From Hyphomicrobiales bacterium (lineage in GTDB: Bacteria; Pseudomonadota; Alphaproteobacteria; Rhizobiales; Rhizobiaceae): a stretch of 64,000 nt of DNA. The position numbers and the translations under genes were made by a program. Shown here piece after piece: positions 53,419-62,763 of the stretch (position 1 is its first letter; each line of letters opens with the position of its first letter). The notes below the pieces were generated by a model. The model worked only from the letters and a program-made list of their open reading frames with translations, had not been told where the DNA came from and ran no database searches. Location of the stretch: the NCBI GenBank assembly GCA_900469345.1, contig UBWZ01000004.1, positions 186,001 to 250,000 of the forward strand, read 5' to 3'.

Positions 53419-54597
53419 TTATCCAGCCTTCGCCTCCACGGCGGAAAGCAGCGCCTCGAGTTCCCGCGCACTGGAGGTCCGGGCCTGTGCGCCCTCGGAC
53501 GTGGTGGTGAGACTGGCGCCGACGGCTGCATGACGCGCGGCATCCACCAGCGGCCGCCCATGCAGCCAGAGGCTTAGAAAGATCCCGGCGAAGGCATCGC
53601 CCGCACCGGTCGCATCGACCCGGCTGACCGGCAGCGCCGGCACCTCGATCGGCGGACCGCCGCTCTTGCGGAAGACGACAGCGCCAAACTCGCCAAGCGT
53701 CAGCACCACGTCGCCCCGCCGCTTGACCCGCGCGATCGTGCGCGCAGCCTCCTCGATCATCGAGGCCAGCGGCGTGCGGATGGAATAGATTTCGCGCAGC
53801 GTATCGTCGTTGATGAAGGTCAGATCGACCTGCCCGATCAATCGCTCGAAAGCCTCCGGGTTGCGCGACCCTTCCGGCAGGCCGGCGGTATGAAGGCTGA
53901 CGTTCCAGCCGGCCTCGTGGAAGCGGGCAATCGACGGCATCATCCGCTCGTAGTGAAAGCCCTCGATATGCAGGCAGGAACGCACCGGGCCGGGCGCAAT
54001 GTCCATGTTGGCCGTGAGGTCCACCTCACTGAGCTCGAAGGTCTCGTGAATGATTGTACGGCCGCCGTTCGCTTCGATGATCACCATCGCCCGTGGCAGG
54101 CGGTTCTTGCCCGGCCGCCGGATCGGCAGCACGTTGACGCCTTGGGCCAATAGTTCTGCCATCGCCCATTCGCTGTCGGCATCATCGCCGACGGCCGTTG
54201 CAAGATCGACCTGCAATTCGTAAGGCGCACCGACGGCGGACGCGGCAACCGCCAGGTTGGCGGCCGGGCCACCAAGCGCCTTGTCAATATGGCTGGCGGC
54301 CACCCGGTCGTCGCGATGGGGCAAGACATCGACCCTGCACAGATAATCGACGCAGATATGACCGACGACGAGCAGCCGCGGATTGCCCTCCGCAGCCTTC
54401 ACGGTGCGGGCTGACATCATCGGAAGCGATCGCGCGAAGACGCTTGGCCGATAGGCGAGCTTCTGGATGGTCGCCTGGATTTTCTCGCCGGTTTCGGCTC
54501 TGACGGGTACCGTCCCATTGAGGAAATTGGACACGGTGCCGACCGAAACACCGGCGGCATGCGCAACATCCGTGATGGTGGGACGGCCTTTTTTCAT
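53419..54597 (-). CDS. LacI-type HTH fused to PfkB sugar kinase
   Basis: A 392-aa protein with two recognisable parts. Residues 5-60 are a LacI DNA-binding domain with hinge region (PTITDVAHAAGVSVGTVSNF; LAYRPSVFARSL). Residues 73-390 are a ribokinase/PfkB kinase in place of the usual periplasmic-binding-like sensor: GGPAANLAVAA (109-119) and the catalytic DATGAGDAF (328-336) with Asp334. The reading frame is continuous and has a good ribosome site (GGGGA, 5 nt spacing). It heads a seven-gene operon with ABC importer genes, and a LacI-type operator lies 15 bp upstream. The likely meaning is a regulator that senses, and perhaps phosphorylates, the imported sugar. Confidence 0.88.
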   Translation of the reverse strand: MKKGRPTITDVAHAAGVSVGTVSNFLNGTVPVRAETGEKIQATIQKLAYRPSVFARSLPMMSARTVKAAEGNPRLLVVGHICVDYLCRVDVLPHRDDRVAASHIDKALGGPAANLAVAASAVGAPYELQVDLATAVGDDADSEWAMAELLAQGVNVLPIRRPGKNRLPRAMVIIEANGGRTIIHETFELSEVDLTANMDIAPGPVRSCLHIEGFHYERMMPSIARFHEAGWNVSLHTAGLPEGSRNPEAFERLIGQVDLTFINDDTLREIYSIRTPLASMIEEAARTIARVKRRGDVVLTLGEFGAVVFRKSGGPPIEVPALPVSRVDATGAGDAFAGIFLSLWLHGRPLVDAARHAAVGASLTTTSEGAQARTSSARELEALLSAVEAKAG

Positions 54598-54611
54598 CGT
54601 TTCCCCGCCGA

Positions 54612-54625
54612 TTGAAGCGTTTCAA
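54612..54625. promoter_or_regulatory. LacI-type operator before the fusion gene
   Basis: TTGAAGCGTTTCAA is a 14-bp palindrome with one mismatch and a central CG, the standard form of LacI-family operators. It lies 15-28 bp upstream of the ATG of the LacI-PfkB fusion, so binding would block the operon's own promoter. Confidence 0.65.
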
Positions 54626-54745
54626 AGCGTACGGGTGAGTCAGGCAACGGTCAAAGAAACATTATTCCAATTTATTTGCCACTTCGAACACCTAATCTAC
54701 TGTATGGCGCGCTCAATTAGAATGTTAAGCCTCAGAAGTGCGTAA

Positions 54746-54760
54746 TTGAAATTATTTCAA
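54746..54760. promoter_or_regulatory. Second palindrome upstream of the fusion operon
   Basis: TTGAAAT-T-ATTTCAA is a perfect palindrome with a central base, sharing the TTGAAN..NTTCAA form with the site at 54612. About 135 bp separates the centres, so a loop between two dimers is possible. The surrounding 54640-54770 stretch is AT-rich and lacks genes. Confidence 0.45.
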
Positions 54761-54825
54761 TCCAGCCTGCCGGTCGTCGTCAACGCCAACAGCTCAATCA
54801 GACTGCGGCCCTGGAAGCAATCGAA

Positions 54826-56448
54826 CTAGCTGATCGATACGCGGTGTTCGAGCGACTTGCCCGGAATCGCTGCCAGCAGCAGCTGCGTGTAGGTATTCTG
54901 CGGATTGCCCAGCAATTCTGGCGTCGGTCGCATTTCCACGATCTCTCCGCGCTGCATCACTGCGATCCGGTCGCAGACCTGGGCTGCCACATGCAGGTCG
55001 TGGGTGATGAACAGCATCGCCAGATCCAGCTTGCCCTTCAGCTCTTCCAGAAGCTCCAGAACCTGCTTCTGGATCGTGACATCGAGCGCCGACACGGATT
55101 CGTCGGCGATCAGCACGTCCGGCTTTAGTGCCAGCGCGCGCGCCAACCCGATACGCTGGCGCTGTCCGCCCGAAAATTCGTGCGGAAGCCGATCGATGGC
55201 ACGGGCATCGAGCCCGACGAGCTTCAGCAGATCGACGGCCTGCTGCAGCGCTTCCCCCTTCGGCACGCCATGGGCAATCGGACCATCGGCGATGCTGAGG
55301 CCGACTTTGCGACGTGGATTGAGCGAGGCGAAGGGATCCTGGAACACCATCTGGATCCGTTTGCGGGCATGCCGCAGGCTACTTGCCGGAAGCGCACCGA
55401 AATCGTCGCCGCCCAGCATGATCTTGCCGCCGTCCGGTTCGACAAGCCGGGTAACGAGCCTTGCCACCGTCGATTTTCCAGAACCGGATTCACCGATGAT
55501 GCCAAGTGTCTCCCCGCGCCGGATGTCGAAGCTGACATCCTTCACCGCGTGCACGGTTCGCTTTGGCTTGAACAGGCTGCCGCCGGTCACGTAGGTCTTG
55601 CGCAGATTGGCGACCGAGATCGCGACGGTCTTGTCGTCGCCTGCGGGGCGAGCCGGCGGAATGCCGTTCGGAACGGCGGCCAGAAGCGCTTTCGTGTAAT
55701 CGTGGCTGGGACGGTGCAGGACGTCTTCCGCGGCGCCCTGCTCGACGACGATGCCCTTTTGCAGCACCAGCACCTCGTCGGCAATGTCTGCCACGACGCC
55801 GAAATCGTGGGTGATGAAGATCACAGACATTCCGCGCCGCTGCTGGATGTCGCGGATCAGTTCGAGAATCTGCGCTTGCGTCGTAACGTCGAGAGCCGTC
55901 GTCGGCTCGTCGGCGATCAGCACGACGGGCTCCAGCGCGAGCGCCATGGCGATCATCGCACGCTGACGCTGGCCACCGGAGAGCTGGTGCGGAAAGCTCT
56001 GGATGATGCGCGAGGGATCCGGCAGGCCGACCTCGGTCGCAAGCTTGACCGCCTGGGTCCGCCGCTCCTCCGGCGTCAGCAGCCCGTGCGCCTCGAACAC
56101 TTCGACGATCTGGTCGACGATCCGCATCGACGGATTGAGCGCCGTCATCGGCTCCTGGAAGATCATGGCGATCTGCCTGCCGCGCAGGGCACGCAGGCTC
56201 TCCGTGTCGGCCTTCAGCAGATCACGCCCGCCGAACAGGATTTCCCCGCCGTCCACGCGGATAGCCTTCGGCAGCAGGCCCATCACGGTCTGTGCGCAGA
56301 GCGATTTTCCCGAACCGGATTCGCCGACGATGCAGAGGATCTTGCGCTCGTCGAGGTGGAAGCTCAGATCGTCGAGCGCATATCTGCGATCGCCGCCCTC
56401 AGGCAGCGCCAGTCGCAGATTTTTGACCGTCAGGATCGAAGGGGACAT
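54826..56448 (-). CDS. Dipeptide-type ABC transporter double ATP-binding protein
   Basis: A 540-aa fused DppD/DppF-like ATPase (GsiA/YejF architecture). Both halves are intact: Walker [10 protein letters not shown] and GESGSGKST, signatures LSGGQRQR and FSGGQRQR, and Walker B with DEPTTALD and DESVSALD. It energises the permeases and binding protein encoded on the plus strand at 60.2-63.6 kb; no other oligopeptide ATPase is present. It follows the gamma-glutamyltransferase by 11 bp. Confidence 0.9.
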   Translation of the reverse strand: MSPSILTVKNLRLALPEGGDRRYALDDLSFHLDERKILCIVGESGSGKSLCAQTVMGLLPKAIRVDGGEILFGGRDLLKADTESLRALRGRQIAMIFQEPMTALNPSMRIVDQIVEVFEAHGLLTPEERRTQAVKLATEVGLPDPSRIIQSFPHQLSGGQRQRAMIAMALALEPVVLIADEPTTALDVTTQAQILELIRDIQQRRGMSVIFITHDFGVVADIADEVLVLQKGIVVEQGAAEDVLHRPSHDYTKALLAAVPNGIPPARPAGDDKTVAISVANLRKTYVTGGSLFKPKRTVHAVKDVSFDIRRGETLGIIGESGSGKSTVARLVTRLVEPDGGKIMLGGDDFGALPASSLRHARKRIQMVFQDPFASLNPRRKVGLSIADGPIAHGVPKGEALQQAVDLLKLVGLDARAIDRLPHEFSGGQRQRIGLARALALKPDVLIADESVSALDVTIQKQVLELLEELKGKLDLAMLFITHDLHVAAQVCDRIAVMQRGEIVEMRPTPELLGNPQNTYTQLLLAAIPGKSLEHRVSIS

Positions 56449-56459
56449 TCTGTTCTACC

Positions 56460-58049
56460 TCAATAGCCGAGCGCCATGCCGTCCTTGCGGTGGTCGGATG
56501 CCCCCAGAAGAACGCCGCGCTCGTAGTCGATCATGATCGCCTGGCAGCCGCCGATCGGCTCGTCGGCCCATTCGGTGACGTGGCCGCGCCGGTCGAGGTC
56601 CGCCTTGACCTCCGGCGAAATCGTCGGTTCGAGGCTTAGCCTGCCGTTGAAGCAGAAGCTGCGCGGCTGGTCGCTCGCCTGCTGCGGATCGAGATCGCGG
56701 TCGAGGATCTGGCTGAGCAGATGCGCGTGACCCGTGGCCTGGTATTGGCCACCCATCACGCCGAACGCCATGCGGGTGCGCCCGCCTTCCGCCAGCTGTG
56801 CCGGAATGATCGTATGGAACGGCAACTTGCCCGGGCCGATGGCGTTCGGGTGGCCCCGCCTGACGACGAAGCCGGCGCCGCGGTTCTGCAGCAGCACGCC
56901 GGATTTCGGGGCGTAGATGCCGCTGCCGAAAGCGAAGAACACCGAGTTGATCAGCGACATGGCATTGCCGTCGCGATCAACCACCGACACGTAGACGGTA
57001 TCCCTGTGCTCGGGGCCGTCCCAGATGCCGGGCGCTGTGGCCCTGTCGAGGCTGATCTCTGCCCGCATCGCCTCTATCGACCGATCGGACAAAAGTGCGG
57101 CAACATCGAAGGTGATATGCTGCGGGTCGGCGATCAGTTGGTCGCGTTTCGCATAGGCGGCCTTGCTGGCCTCGGCGAGAAGATGGATGCGGTCGGCTTC
57201 GGAGAGCTTGGGATCGCGAAGATCGAAGCCGTCGAGGATGCGGGCGATCAGAAGCGCTGCCAGACCCTGGCCATTCGGCGGGCATTCGAGAAGATCCATG
57301 CCGCGATAAGCGGCGCTGATCGGGGCGGTTTCGAACGCGCGGTAGGACGAGAAGTCGCCCTCCTCGTGCAGGCCGCCGAGCGATTTCAGCAGCGCGGTGA
57401 TTTCCTCGGCGACAGGGCCGGCATAGAAGGCCTCGCGCCCCTGGTCGGCAATGCGCCGCAACGTGGCGGCAAGCGCCGGGTTGGTCATCCGCTCGCCGGT
57501 CTTCGGCGCCCGGCCATTCGGCAGGAAATAGGCAGCGGCGTCCGGATACTTCTGCACCCGGCTGGCATACCGGACCCAGTCGAGTTCGACGCGCGGCGTG
57601 ATGCAATAGCCATTCTCTGCAGCCTCGATGGCCGGCGCCAGGACTTTTCCCAGATCACGCCCGCCATAGGTCGAAACCAGATGGCACCACGCATCGACGG
57701 CGCCCGGCACGGTCACAGCATGCGGGCTGTCGTCGGCAATCGCCGTGATGCCCTGTTCGAGAAACCGGTCCAGCGTCGCCGCCTTCGGCGCCCGGCCCGA
57801 GCCGTTGAGTGCAATCGGCTTGCCGCCGGCCGGCGTGTAGAGTGCGAAACAATCGCCGCCGATCCCCGTCATATGTGGGTCGATCACCGACTGCAGCGCG
57901 ACCGCCGCTACCGCGGCATCGACCGCATTGCCACCGGCGCGGAGGATGTCGACTGCGGCAAGGGTTGCCTGCGGATGGGAGGTTGCCGCCATGCCGCGAT
58001 CGGAGATCGCCACCGACCGGCCTGGCTTGAAGAAATCACGCTGCTGCAT
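56460..58049 (-). CDS. Gamma-glutamyltransferase-family Ntn hydrolase
   Basis: A 529-aa enzyme of the GGT superfamily, self-cleaved at a Thr: [18 protein letters not shown] carries the nucleophile Thr351. The large-subunit pattern [19 protein letters not shown] and the small-subunit [13 protein letters not shown] are clear. No signal peptide is seen, so unlike E. coli Ggt it is likely cytosolic and acts on imported material. ATG 58049 has GGGGAG 5 nt upstream and overlaps nagB by 14 bp. It would hydrolyse gamma-glutamyl amides or related N-acyl bonds after import by the adjacent dipeptide system. Confidence 0.88.
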   Translation of the reverse strand: MQQRDFFKPGRSVAISDRGMAATSHPQATLAAVDILRAGGNAVDAAVAAVALQSVIDPHMTGIGGDCFALYTPAGGKPIALNGSGRAPKAATLDRFLEQGITAIADDSPHAVTVPGAVDAWCHLVSTYGGRDLGKVLAPAIEAAENGYCITPRVELDWVRYASRVQKYPDAAAYFLPNGRAPKTGERMTNPALAATLRRIADQGREAFYAGPVAEEITALLKSLGGLHEEGDFSSYRAFETAPISAAYRGMDLLECPPNGQGLAALLIARILDGFDLRDPKLSEADRIHLLAEASKAAYAKRDQLIADPQHITFDVAALLSDRSIEAMRAEISLDRATAPGIWDGPEHRDTVYVSVVDRDGNAMSLINSVFFAFGSGIYAPKSGVLLQNRGAGFVVRRGHPNAIGPGKLPFHTIIPAQLAEGGRTRMAFGVMGGQYQATGHAHLLSQILDRDLDPQQASDQPRSFCFNGRLSLEPTISPEVKADLDRRGHVTEWADEPIGGCQAIMIDYERGVLLGASDHRKDGMALGY

Positions 58050-58821
58050 GGACACTCCCCGTTCCCTTCAATTGCTCGATATCCAGCCTAGCCGCCGCGG
58101 CTTGGTCGCAGAAGACCGTGACTGCCGCGTGCCGCCGCAGCGCCGAAGCCGGGCAATCGGGATTGACCGGCCCCTGCAGCGCGGCCGCCACAGCTTCGGC
58201 TTTCGCAGCCCCCGTCGCAAGCAGCACGATTTCGCGCGATCCGAGGATCGTGCCGATCCCCATCGTCAGCGCGGTCGCCGGCGGCTCTTGGCCCTCCGGG
58301 AAATCGCGGCGGTTGGCATCGATTGTGGATTGGGTCAGCCGCACTTCGCGTGTCCGGCTGTCATGCGCCGACCCCGGCTCGTTGAAACCGATATGGCCGT
58401 TGCGGCCGATGCCGAGCAGTTGCAGGTCGATCCCGCCGCTGTCGGAAATCAACTGTTCGTACGCCTTCGCCGCCTTATCGATGTCGACCGCCATCCCGTC
58501 GGGGATATGCGTCCGACCGGGCTCGACGTCGACATGATTAAACAGCAGGTCGCGCATGTAGCATGCAAAGCTCGCAGGATGATCCGGGGTGAGCCCGACA
58601 TATTCATCGAGGTTGAAGCAGCGCACTCCGCGCCAAGACGCCCGGCCGCGCTCGATCAGCGTCTTGTAGACCAGCCGCGGCGTGGCACCCGTCGCAAGCC
58701 CGAGAGTCGTCGCCGGCACGGAACGGATCCGCTCTGCAATCACGTTTGCCACCGCCTCGGAGGCAAGCTCGGCGCTGCGAAAGATCCGGATCGCAGGGCG
58801 GTGAAGATCTTTCGCGTTCAT
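58036..58821 (-). CDS. nagB: Glucosamine-6-phosphate deaminase
   Basis: A 261-aa Nag[16 protein letters not shown] (phosphate loop), FNLDEYVGL (catalytic Asp), [15 protein letters not shown] (catalytic His and substrate loop). It converts glucosamine-6-phosphate to fructose-6-phosphate and ammonia. Its start overlaps the ROK gene stop (ATGA), and its 3' end overlaps the GGT start. No nagA or amino-sugar PTS is in the window, so the phosphorylated substrate must come from another route, possibly from the ROK protein if that has kinase activity. Confidence 0.9.
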   Translation of the reverse strand: MNAKDLHRPAIRIFRSAELASEAVANVIAERIRSVPATTLGLATGATPRLVYKTLIERGRASWRGVRCFNLDEYVGLTPDHPASFACYMRDLLFNHVDVEPGRTHIPDGMAVDIDKAAKAYEQLISDSGGIDLQLLGIGRNGHIGFNEPGSAHDSRTREVRLTQSTIDANRRDFPEGQEPPATALTMGIGTILGSREIVLLATGAAKAEAVAAALQGPVNPDCPASALRRHAAVTVFCDQAAAARLDIEQLKGTGSVHAAA

Positions 58822-60020
58822 GCCGCGCCCTCCAGGGTTTTAGGCGCAGCGGGTTCGACCCCGCGCAGGGGCAGACCGAACAGAGACTGGTAAAAGCCTT
58901 CTTGCGCGACGGCGATGGCTCCGAGGATCCCCGCCCGGTTACCGAGCGAACTGATGACGCAGGCCGGCGGTACGGGCATGCAGCGGGCAAGATGATGTTC
59001 CACGCGGCCGATCAGTTCGGCCCGCGATCCGACGCTGCCGCCGAAAATCACGCGCTGCGGGTCGAGAACGGCGGCAATCGCGGCGATGGCGACGGCCACC
59101 GTGCGTCCCACTTCGTCGATCACGGCCTCGGTCATGCCGTCCTTCCGCTCGAAGATCTCGCGCACCGTCAGCCCGTCCGCACCGCCGTTGCCGGCGTGAC
59201 GGGCGCGGATTGCGGCGCTGCCGACGGACGCTTCCAGCACGCCCGAACCGAATGCGGAGGAATTGAACGGGTCGCCGCCGATGGGCAATGTCGAGATCTC
59301 GCCGGCGGCCCCGCGGGCGCCCCGGATGAGCCTTCTCTCGCTGATGATGCCCATGCCGACCCCCGTGCCGAGCGCCACGAAGACGAAATTGTCGATGTTC
59401 TGCCCGTCGCCAAGCGCCTGTTCGCCCTTGGCGGCGACATTGACGTCATTTTCAAGAACCATCGGAAAGCCCAGCCGTTCGGCAAGCGCCCCTTCGAAAT
59501 CGAAATCGGTCATGCCGGCAATGTTCGGCATCATGGTGATGCGCCGTGTCTTGGGGTCGACGGCGCCCGGCACGCCGATTGCGCCCATGCGCACAAGCTT
59601 CGGATCGACGCCGCCCTTGTCCGTCATCTTGAGGAGAAGCAAGGCCAGTTGCTCGACGAGGTACCGGCCGCCGCGGACATCGGTCGGCTCGATCCTGTCC
59701 TCGATGACGGCGCCCGAAAGATCGGCGATCGACGCGTGCACCTTGGTTCCGCCGATGTCGACGCCGAAAAGGAACGCCTTGCCCGGATTGAGTTCGTAGT
59801 TGACGGCGCTGCGCCCGACGCCGCCTTGCGTGCGCCCCGTCTCCCGCACCCAGCCTTCGACTTCGAGGTCCCTGACGATTTCCGACATCGCCTGCTTCGA
59901 CAGGCCGGTCACGCGCGCAAGCTCCGCACGCGAGATCGGCGAACTGTCGATGATCGTACGCAGCACCGTGCGCGAGGTGATCTGTCGCGTCAGCGGTGCC
60001 AGTCCAGAAATATCAGTCAT
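58818..60020 (-). CDS. ROK-family regulator (NagC/XylR type)
   Basis: A 400-aa ROK protein with an N-terminal winged helix (residues 15-65; ISRAELARVTGLSKQAMSEIV) and a sugar-kinase-like domain from residue 84 (FGVDIGGTKVHASIADL). The Cys-rich zinc motif of most ROK proteins is replaced by AFGSGVLEASVG, so zinc binding is unlikely. ATG 60020 is used; a TTG at 60032 is in frame. It is first in an operon with nagB, GGT and the ATPase and divergent from the binding protein, so it is the likely local regulator, sensing an amino sugar. Confidence 0.86.
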   Translation of the reverse strand: MTDISGLAPLTRQITSRTVLRTIIDSSPISRAELARVTGLSKQAMSEIVRDLEVEGWVRETGRTQGGVGRSAVNYELNPGKAFLFGVDIGGTKVHASIADLSGAVIEDRIEPTDVRGGRYLVEQLALLLLKMTDKGGVDPKLVRMGAIGVPGAVDPKTRRITMMPNIAGMTDFDFEGALAERLGFPMVLENDVNVAAKGEQALGDGQNIDNFVFVALGTGVGMGIISERRLIRGARGAAGEISTLPIGGDPFNSSAFGSGVLEASVGSAAIRARHAGNGGADGLTVREIFERKDGMTEAVIDEVGRTVAVAIAAIAAVLDPQRVIFGGSVGSRAELIGRVEHHLARCMPVPPACVISSLGNRAGILGAIAVAQEGFYQSLFGLPLRGVEPAAPKTLEGAA

Positions 60021-60030
60021 GTTCTCATTC

Positions 60031-60143
60031 AATTAGTCATACTTGCGGACCAACCTATCCAGAGACGACCGCCTGTCAACGAAAATATGTCTGAAACTGG
60101 CCGCGATTTTTTCGTTCTTCCGCTAAACTAAAATAATTAGTCA
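60031..60143. promoter_or_regulatory. ROK operator region between divergent operons
   Basis: AATTAGTCA occurs at 60031-60039 and again at 60135-60143. The second copy is part of an inverted repeat, ACTAA-AATAA-TTAGT (60127-60141), a form seen in ROK/XylR-type operators. The first copy lies next to the ROK start, so the protein could control both directions. Confidence 0.5.
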
Positions 60144-60237
60144 CTCTGCTTTACAATAGCATGCTTCTTGTGCATCACTGGCCCCCGTACAAAACCTGGG
60201 CAAAACGCGCCATTCAGCGCGGATTTGAGGATGCATA

Positions 60238-61743
60238 ATGGGAACGCAGATCAAACTGGCGATGATGGCAACGGCCATCGCGATGACTTTCACCTCTGCC
60301 CAGGCAGCAAACCTGCGCGTCGGCATGCAGGATGATCCGGACGCACTGGATCCGGCGACCTCCGGCACCTATGCCGGACGTATCGTCTTCTCGGCCATGT
60401 GCGACAAGCTCGTCGATATCGACGCCAAGCTCGAGATCGTGCCGCAACTGGCCACCGCATGGACCTGGAACGCCGGGGGCACGGAGGTCACCTTCACGCT
60501 CCGCGACGGCGTCAAGTTCCAGGACGGAACGCCGTTCGACGCAGAGGCGGTCAAGTTCAACATCGAGCGCATGAAGTCGATGAAGGATTCCAAGCGCAAG
60601 GGAGAGCTTGCCCCGATCGACAGCGTCACCGTCGTCGATGCGACGCATGTCTCCTTCAAGCTAAAGTCTGCCTTTGCCCCGCTTCTGGCAGTCCTGTCCG
60701 ACCGTGCCGGGATGATGGTTTCCCCGACGGCAGCCGCCGAGGGCAAGGAATTCGCCGCCAATCCGGTTTGCGCCGGCCCCTTCAAGTTCAAGGAGCGGCG
60801 TGCGCGCGACGTGATCTCGCTCGAAAAGTTCGATGGTTACTGGAACGCGGCGGCGATCGGCTACGACACCGTGCAGTATCTCTACATTCCGGATTCGACC
60901 GTTCGCCTTTCCCGCCTGCAGGCGGGTGACCTCGAGATCGCCGAGCGCATCGCGCCGACGGATCTCGGTGCCGTCCGCGGCAACCCGGCGCTGGCTCTGC
61001 ACACCTCCCCCGGCCTCGCCGTCTCGCATCTGATGATCAATGTCGGCAACAGCGAAAAGGGCGGCGCGCTCGGCAAGGAAGCCAAGCTGCGCCAGGCGCT
61101 CGAGCTTTCGATCGACCGCAACGTCATCAACAAGGTTGCCTTCGCCGGCGAGTTCACCGCCGACAACCAGATGATCCCGCCCTCGAGCGTCTTCTACGAC
61201 AAGTCGCATCCGGCGCCTGCCCGCGACATCGAAAAGGCCAAGGCCCTGATCGCCGAGGTCGGTGGCGATGCACCCGTCGTCGAGATCACCTACGAGAACT
61301 CGCTTGCCGATGGCCGCGTGGCGCAGATCGTCCAGTCGATGGCGAGTGAAGCCGGCTTCCAGATCGAACTGGTACCGCTCGAGACGGCATCTGCCGTGGA
61401 GCGTTACCTCGCCGGCAACTTCCAGGCCTATATCGGCAACTGGAGCGGTCGCGCCGATCCCGATCCGACGCTGTATTCCTTCTTCGGCAAGGACGGCAGC
61501 CAGAACGTCAACAAGTACGGCAATCCGGACATGGACAAGACGCTCGGTGAAGCGCGCGCCAGTGCCGACGTCGAACAGCGCAAGGCTCTCTACGCGAAGG
61601 CGACCGGGATCTACCTCACCGACCTGCCGACAATTCCGCTGTACCACCCGAACTGGTTCTATGCCGCCCGCGCCGATATCGGCGGCATTGCCATCTACCC
61701 CGATGGCCTGCTGCGCATGACCTCCGTGAAGCCTGCAAAGTAA
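60238..61743 (+). CDS. Dipeptide-type ABC transporter substrate-binding protein
   Basis: A 501-aa SBP_bac_5 (DppA/OppA-like) periplasmic protein with a 23-residue signal peptide (ending SAQA-ANLR). Marks: DDPDALDPATSGTYAGRIVFSAMCDKLVD, ATAWTWN, FTLRDGVKFQDGTPFDAEAVKFNIER in short segments, and NWSGRADPDPTLYSFF near the C-terminus, typical of peptide or glutathione binders. GAGG precedes the ATG by 8 nt. It heads the plus-strand half of the transporter. Confidence 0.88.
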   Translation: MGTQIKLAMMATAIAMTFTSAQAANLRVGMQDDPDALDPATSGTYAGRIVFSAMCDKLVDIDAKLEIVPQLATAWTWNAGGTEVTFTLRDGVKFQDGTPFDAEAVKFNIERMKSMKDSKRKGELAPIDSVTVVDATHVSFKLKSAFAPLLAVLSDRAGMMVSPTAAAEGKEFAANPVCAGPFKFKERRARDVISLEKFDGYWNAAAIGYDTVQYLYIPDSTVRLSRLQAGDLEIAERIAPTDLGAVRGNPALALHTSPGLAVSHLMINVGNSEKGGALGKEAKLRQALELSIDRNVINKVAFAGEFTADNQMIPPSSVFYDKSHPAPARDIEKAKALIAEVGGDAPVVEITYENSLADGRVAQIVQSMASEAGFQIELVPLETASAVERYLAGNFQAYIGNWSGRADPDPTLYSFFGKDGSQNVNKYGNPDMDKTLGEARASADVEQRKALYAKATGIYLTDLPTIPLYHPNWFYAARADIGGIAIYPDGLLRMTSVKPAK

Positions 61744-61775
61744 GCCAACCAAGCCCGAGACATTGCCTTGAACCA

Positions 61776-61804
61776 TCCCGCCAGCCCCTGTGGCGCTGGC
61801 GGGA
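61776..61804 (+). other. Intercistronic stem-loop between binding protein and permeases
   Basis: A perfect 10-bp stem (61776-61785 with 61795-61804, GC-rich) and a 9-nt loop lie 33 nt after the binding-protein stop and just before the permease ribosome site. No T-tract follows. Such elements usually protect the upstream message end. Confidence 0.6.
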
Positions 61805-61821
61805 CCACAAGAGAAAGCTCC

Positions 61822-62763
61822 ATGCTCTCGTATGTCCTGCGTCGCCTGGCGATCGCCATACCCACACTTCTGCTCGTCTCGATCCTGGTTTTCAGCCTGC
61901 TGAAATTCCTGCCCGGAGACCCGGCGATCGCACTCGCCGGCGAGGAGCGCGATCCGGCCGTCATCGAGTTCCTGCGGCAGAAATACAGCCTCGACCAGCC
62001 GCTCTACGTCCAGTACGGCAAATGGCTTGGCGGGATCGTCCAGGGCGACTTCGGCCTGTCGATCCGGACGCGGCTTCCGATCGGCGAAATGATCGCGCAG
62101 AAGCTGCCGGTCACCATCCAGCTTTCGGTGATGGCGATGATCCTCGCCACGCTGATCGGCATTCCGGCCGGCATCATCGCCGCCCTTAAGCGGGGCACGG
62201 CAGCTGACTACGGCGTCAGCATCATCGGTCTTGCCGGGCTGTCGGTGCCAAGTTTCTGGCTCGGCATCATGCTGATCCTGCTGTTTGCCGTGACGCTCGG
62301 CTGGTTCCCATCCGGCGGCTATGTCGCCTTCTTCGATTCTCCCGTCGACAACCTCCGCCACACGCTTCTCCCGAGCCTCGTGCTCGGAACCGCCGCGGCG
62401 GCCATCGTCATGCGCCACACCCGCAGCGCCATGCTGCAGGTGCTGAAGCAGGATTATGTCCGAACCGCCCGCGCCAAGGGCCTAAAGGAACGCATCGTCG
62501 TCGTTAGGCACGTGCTGCGCAACAGCCTGGTGCCGGTCGTCACGATGAGCACGCTGCATCTCGGCGAACTCCTGTCCGGCGCCGTGTTGACCGAACAGGT
62601 GTTCGGCATACCGGGCTTCGGCAAGATGATCGTCGATGGCGTCTTCAGCCGCGATTATGCCGTCGTCCAGGCAGTTGTTCTCTGCTCGGCGGCCCTGTTC
62701 CTGCTGATGAACCTGCTTGCCGATATCGCCTATGTCATTCTGAGCCCGAGGTTGCGCGGATGA
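61822..62763 (+). CDS. Dipeptide-type ABC transporter permease (DppB-like)
   Basis: A 313-aa permease with six helices and DppB marks: SYVLRRLAIAIPTLLLVS, FLPGDPA, RTARAKGLKERIVVVRHVLRN in two parts around LKER, EQVFGIPGFGKM. ATG 61822 is used, with AGAGAAAG upstream; the frame is open 18 codons further, through the stem-loop. It overlaps the next permease by 4 bp (ATGA). Confidence 0.88.
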   Translation: MLSYVLRRLAIAIPTLLLVSILVFSLLKFLPGDPAIALAGEERDPAVIEFLRQKYSLDQPLYVQYGKWLGGIVQGDFGLSIRTRLPIGEMIAQKLPVTIQLSVMAMILATLIGIPAGIIAALKRGTAADYGVSIIGLAGLSVPSFWLGIMLILLFAVTLGWFPSGGYVAFFDSPVDNLRHTLLPSLVLGTAAAAIVMRHTRSAMLQVLKQDYVRTARAKGLKERIVVVRHVLRNSLVPVVTMSTLHLGELLSGAVLTEQVFGIPGFGKMIVDGVFSRDYAVVQAVVLCSAALFLLMNLLADIAYVILSPRLRG

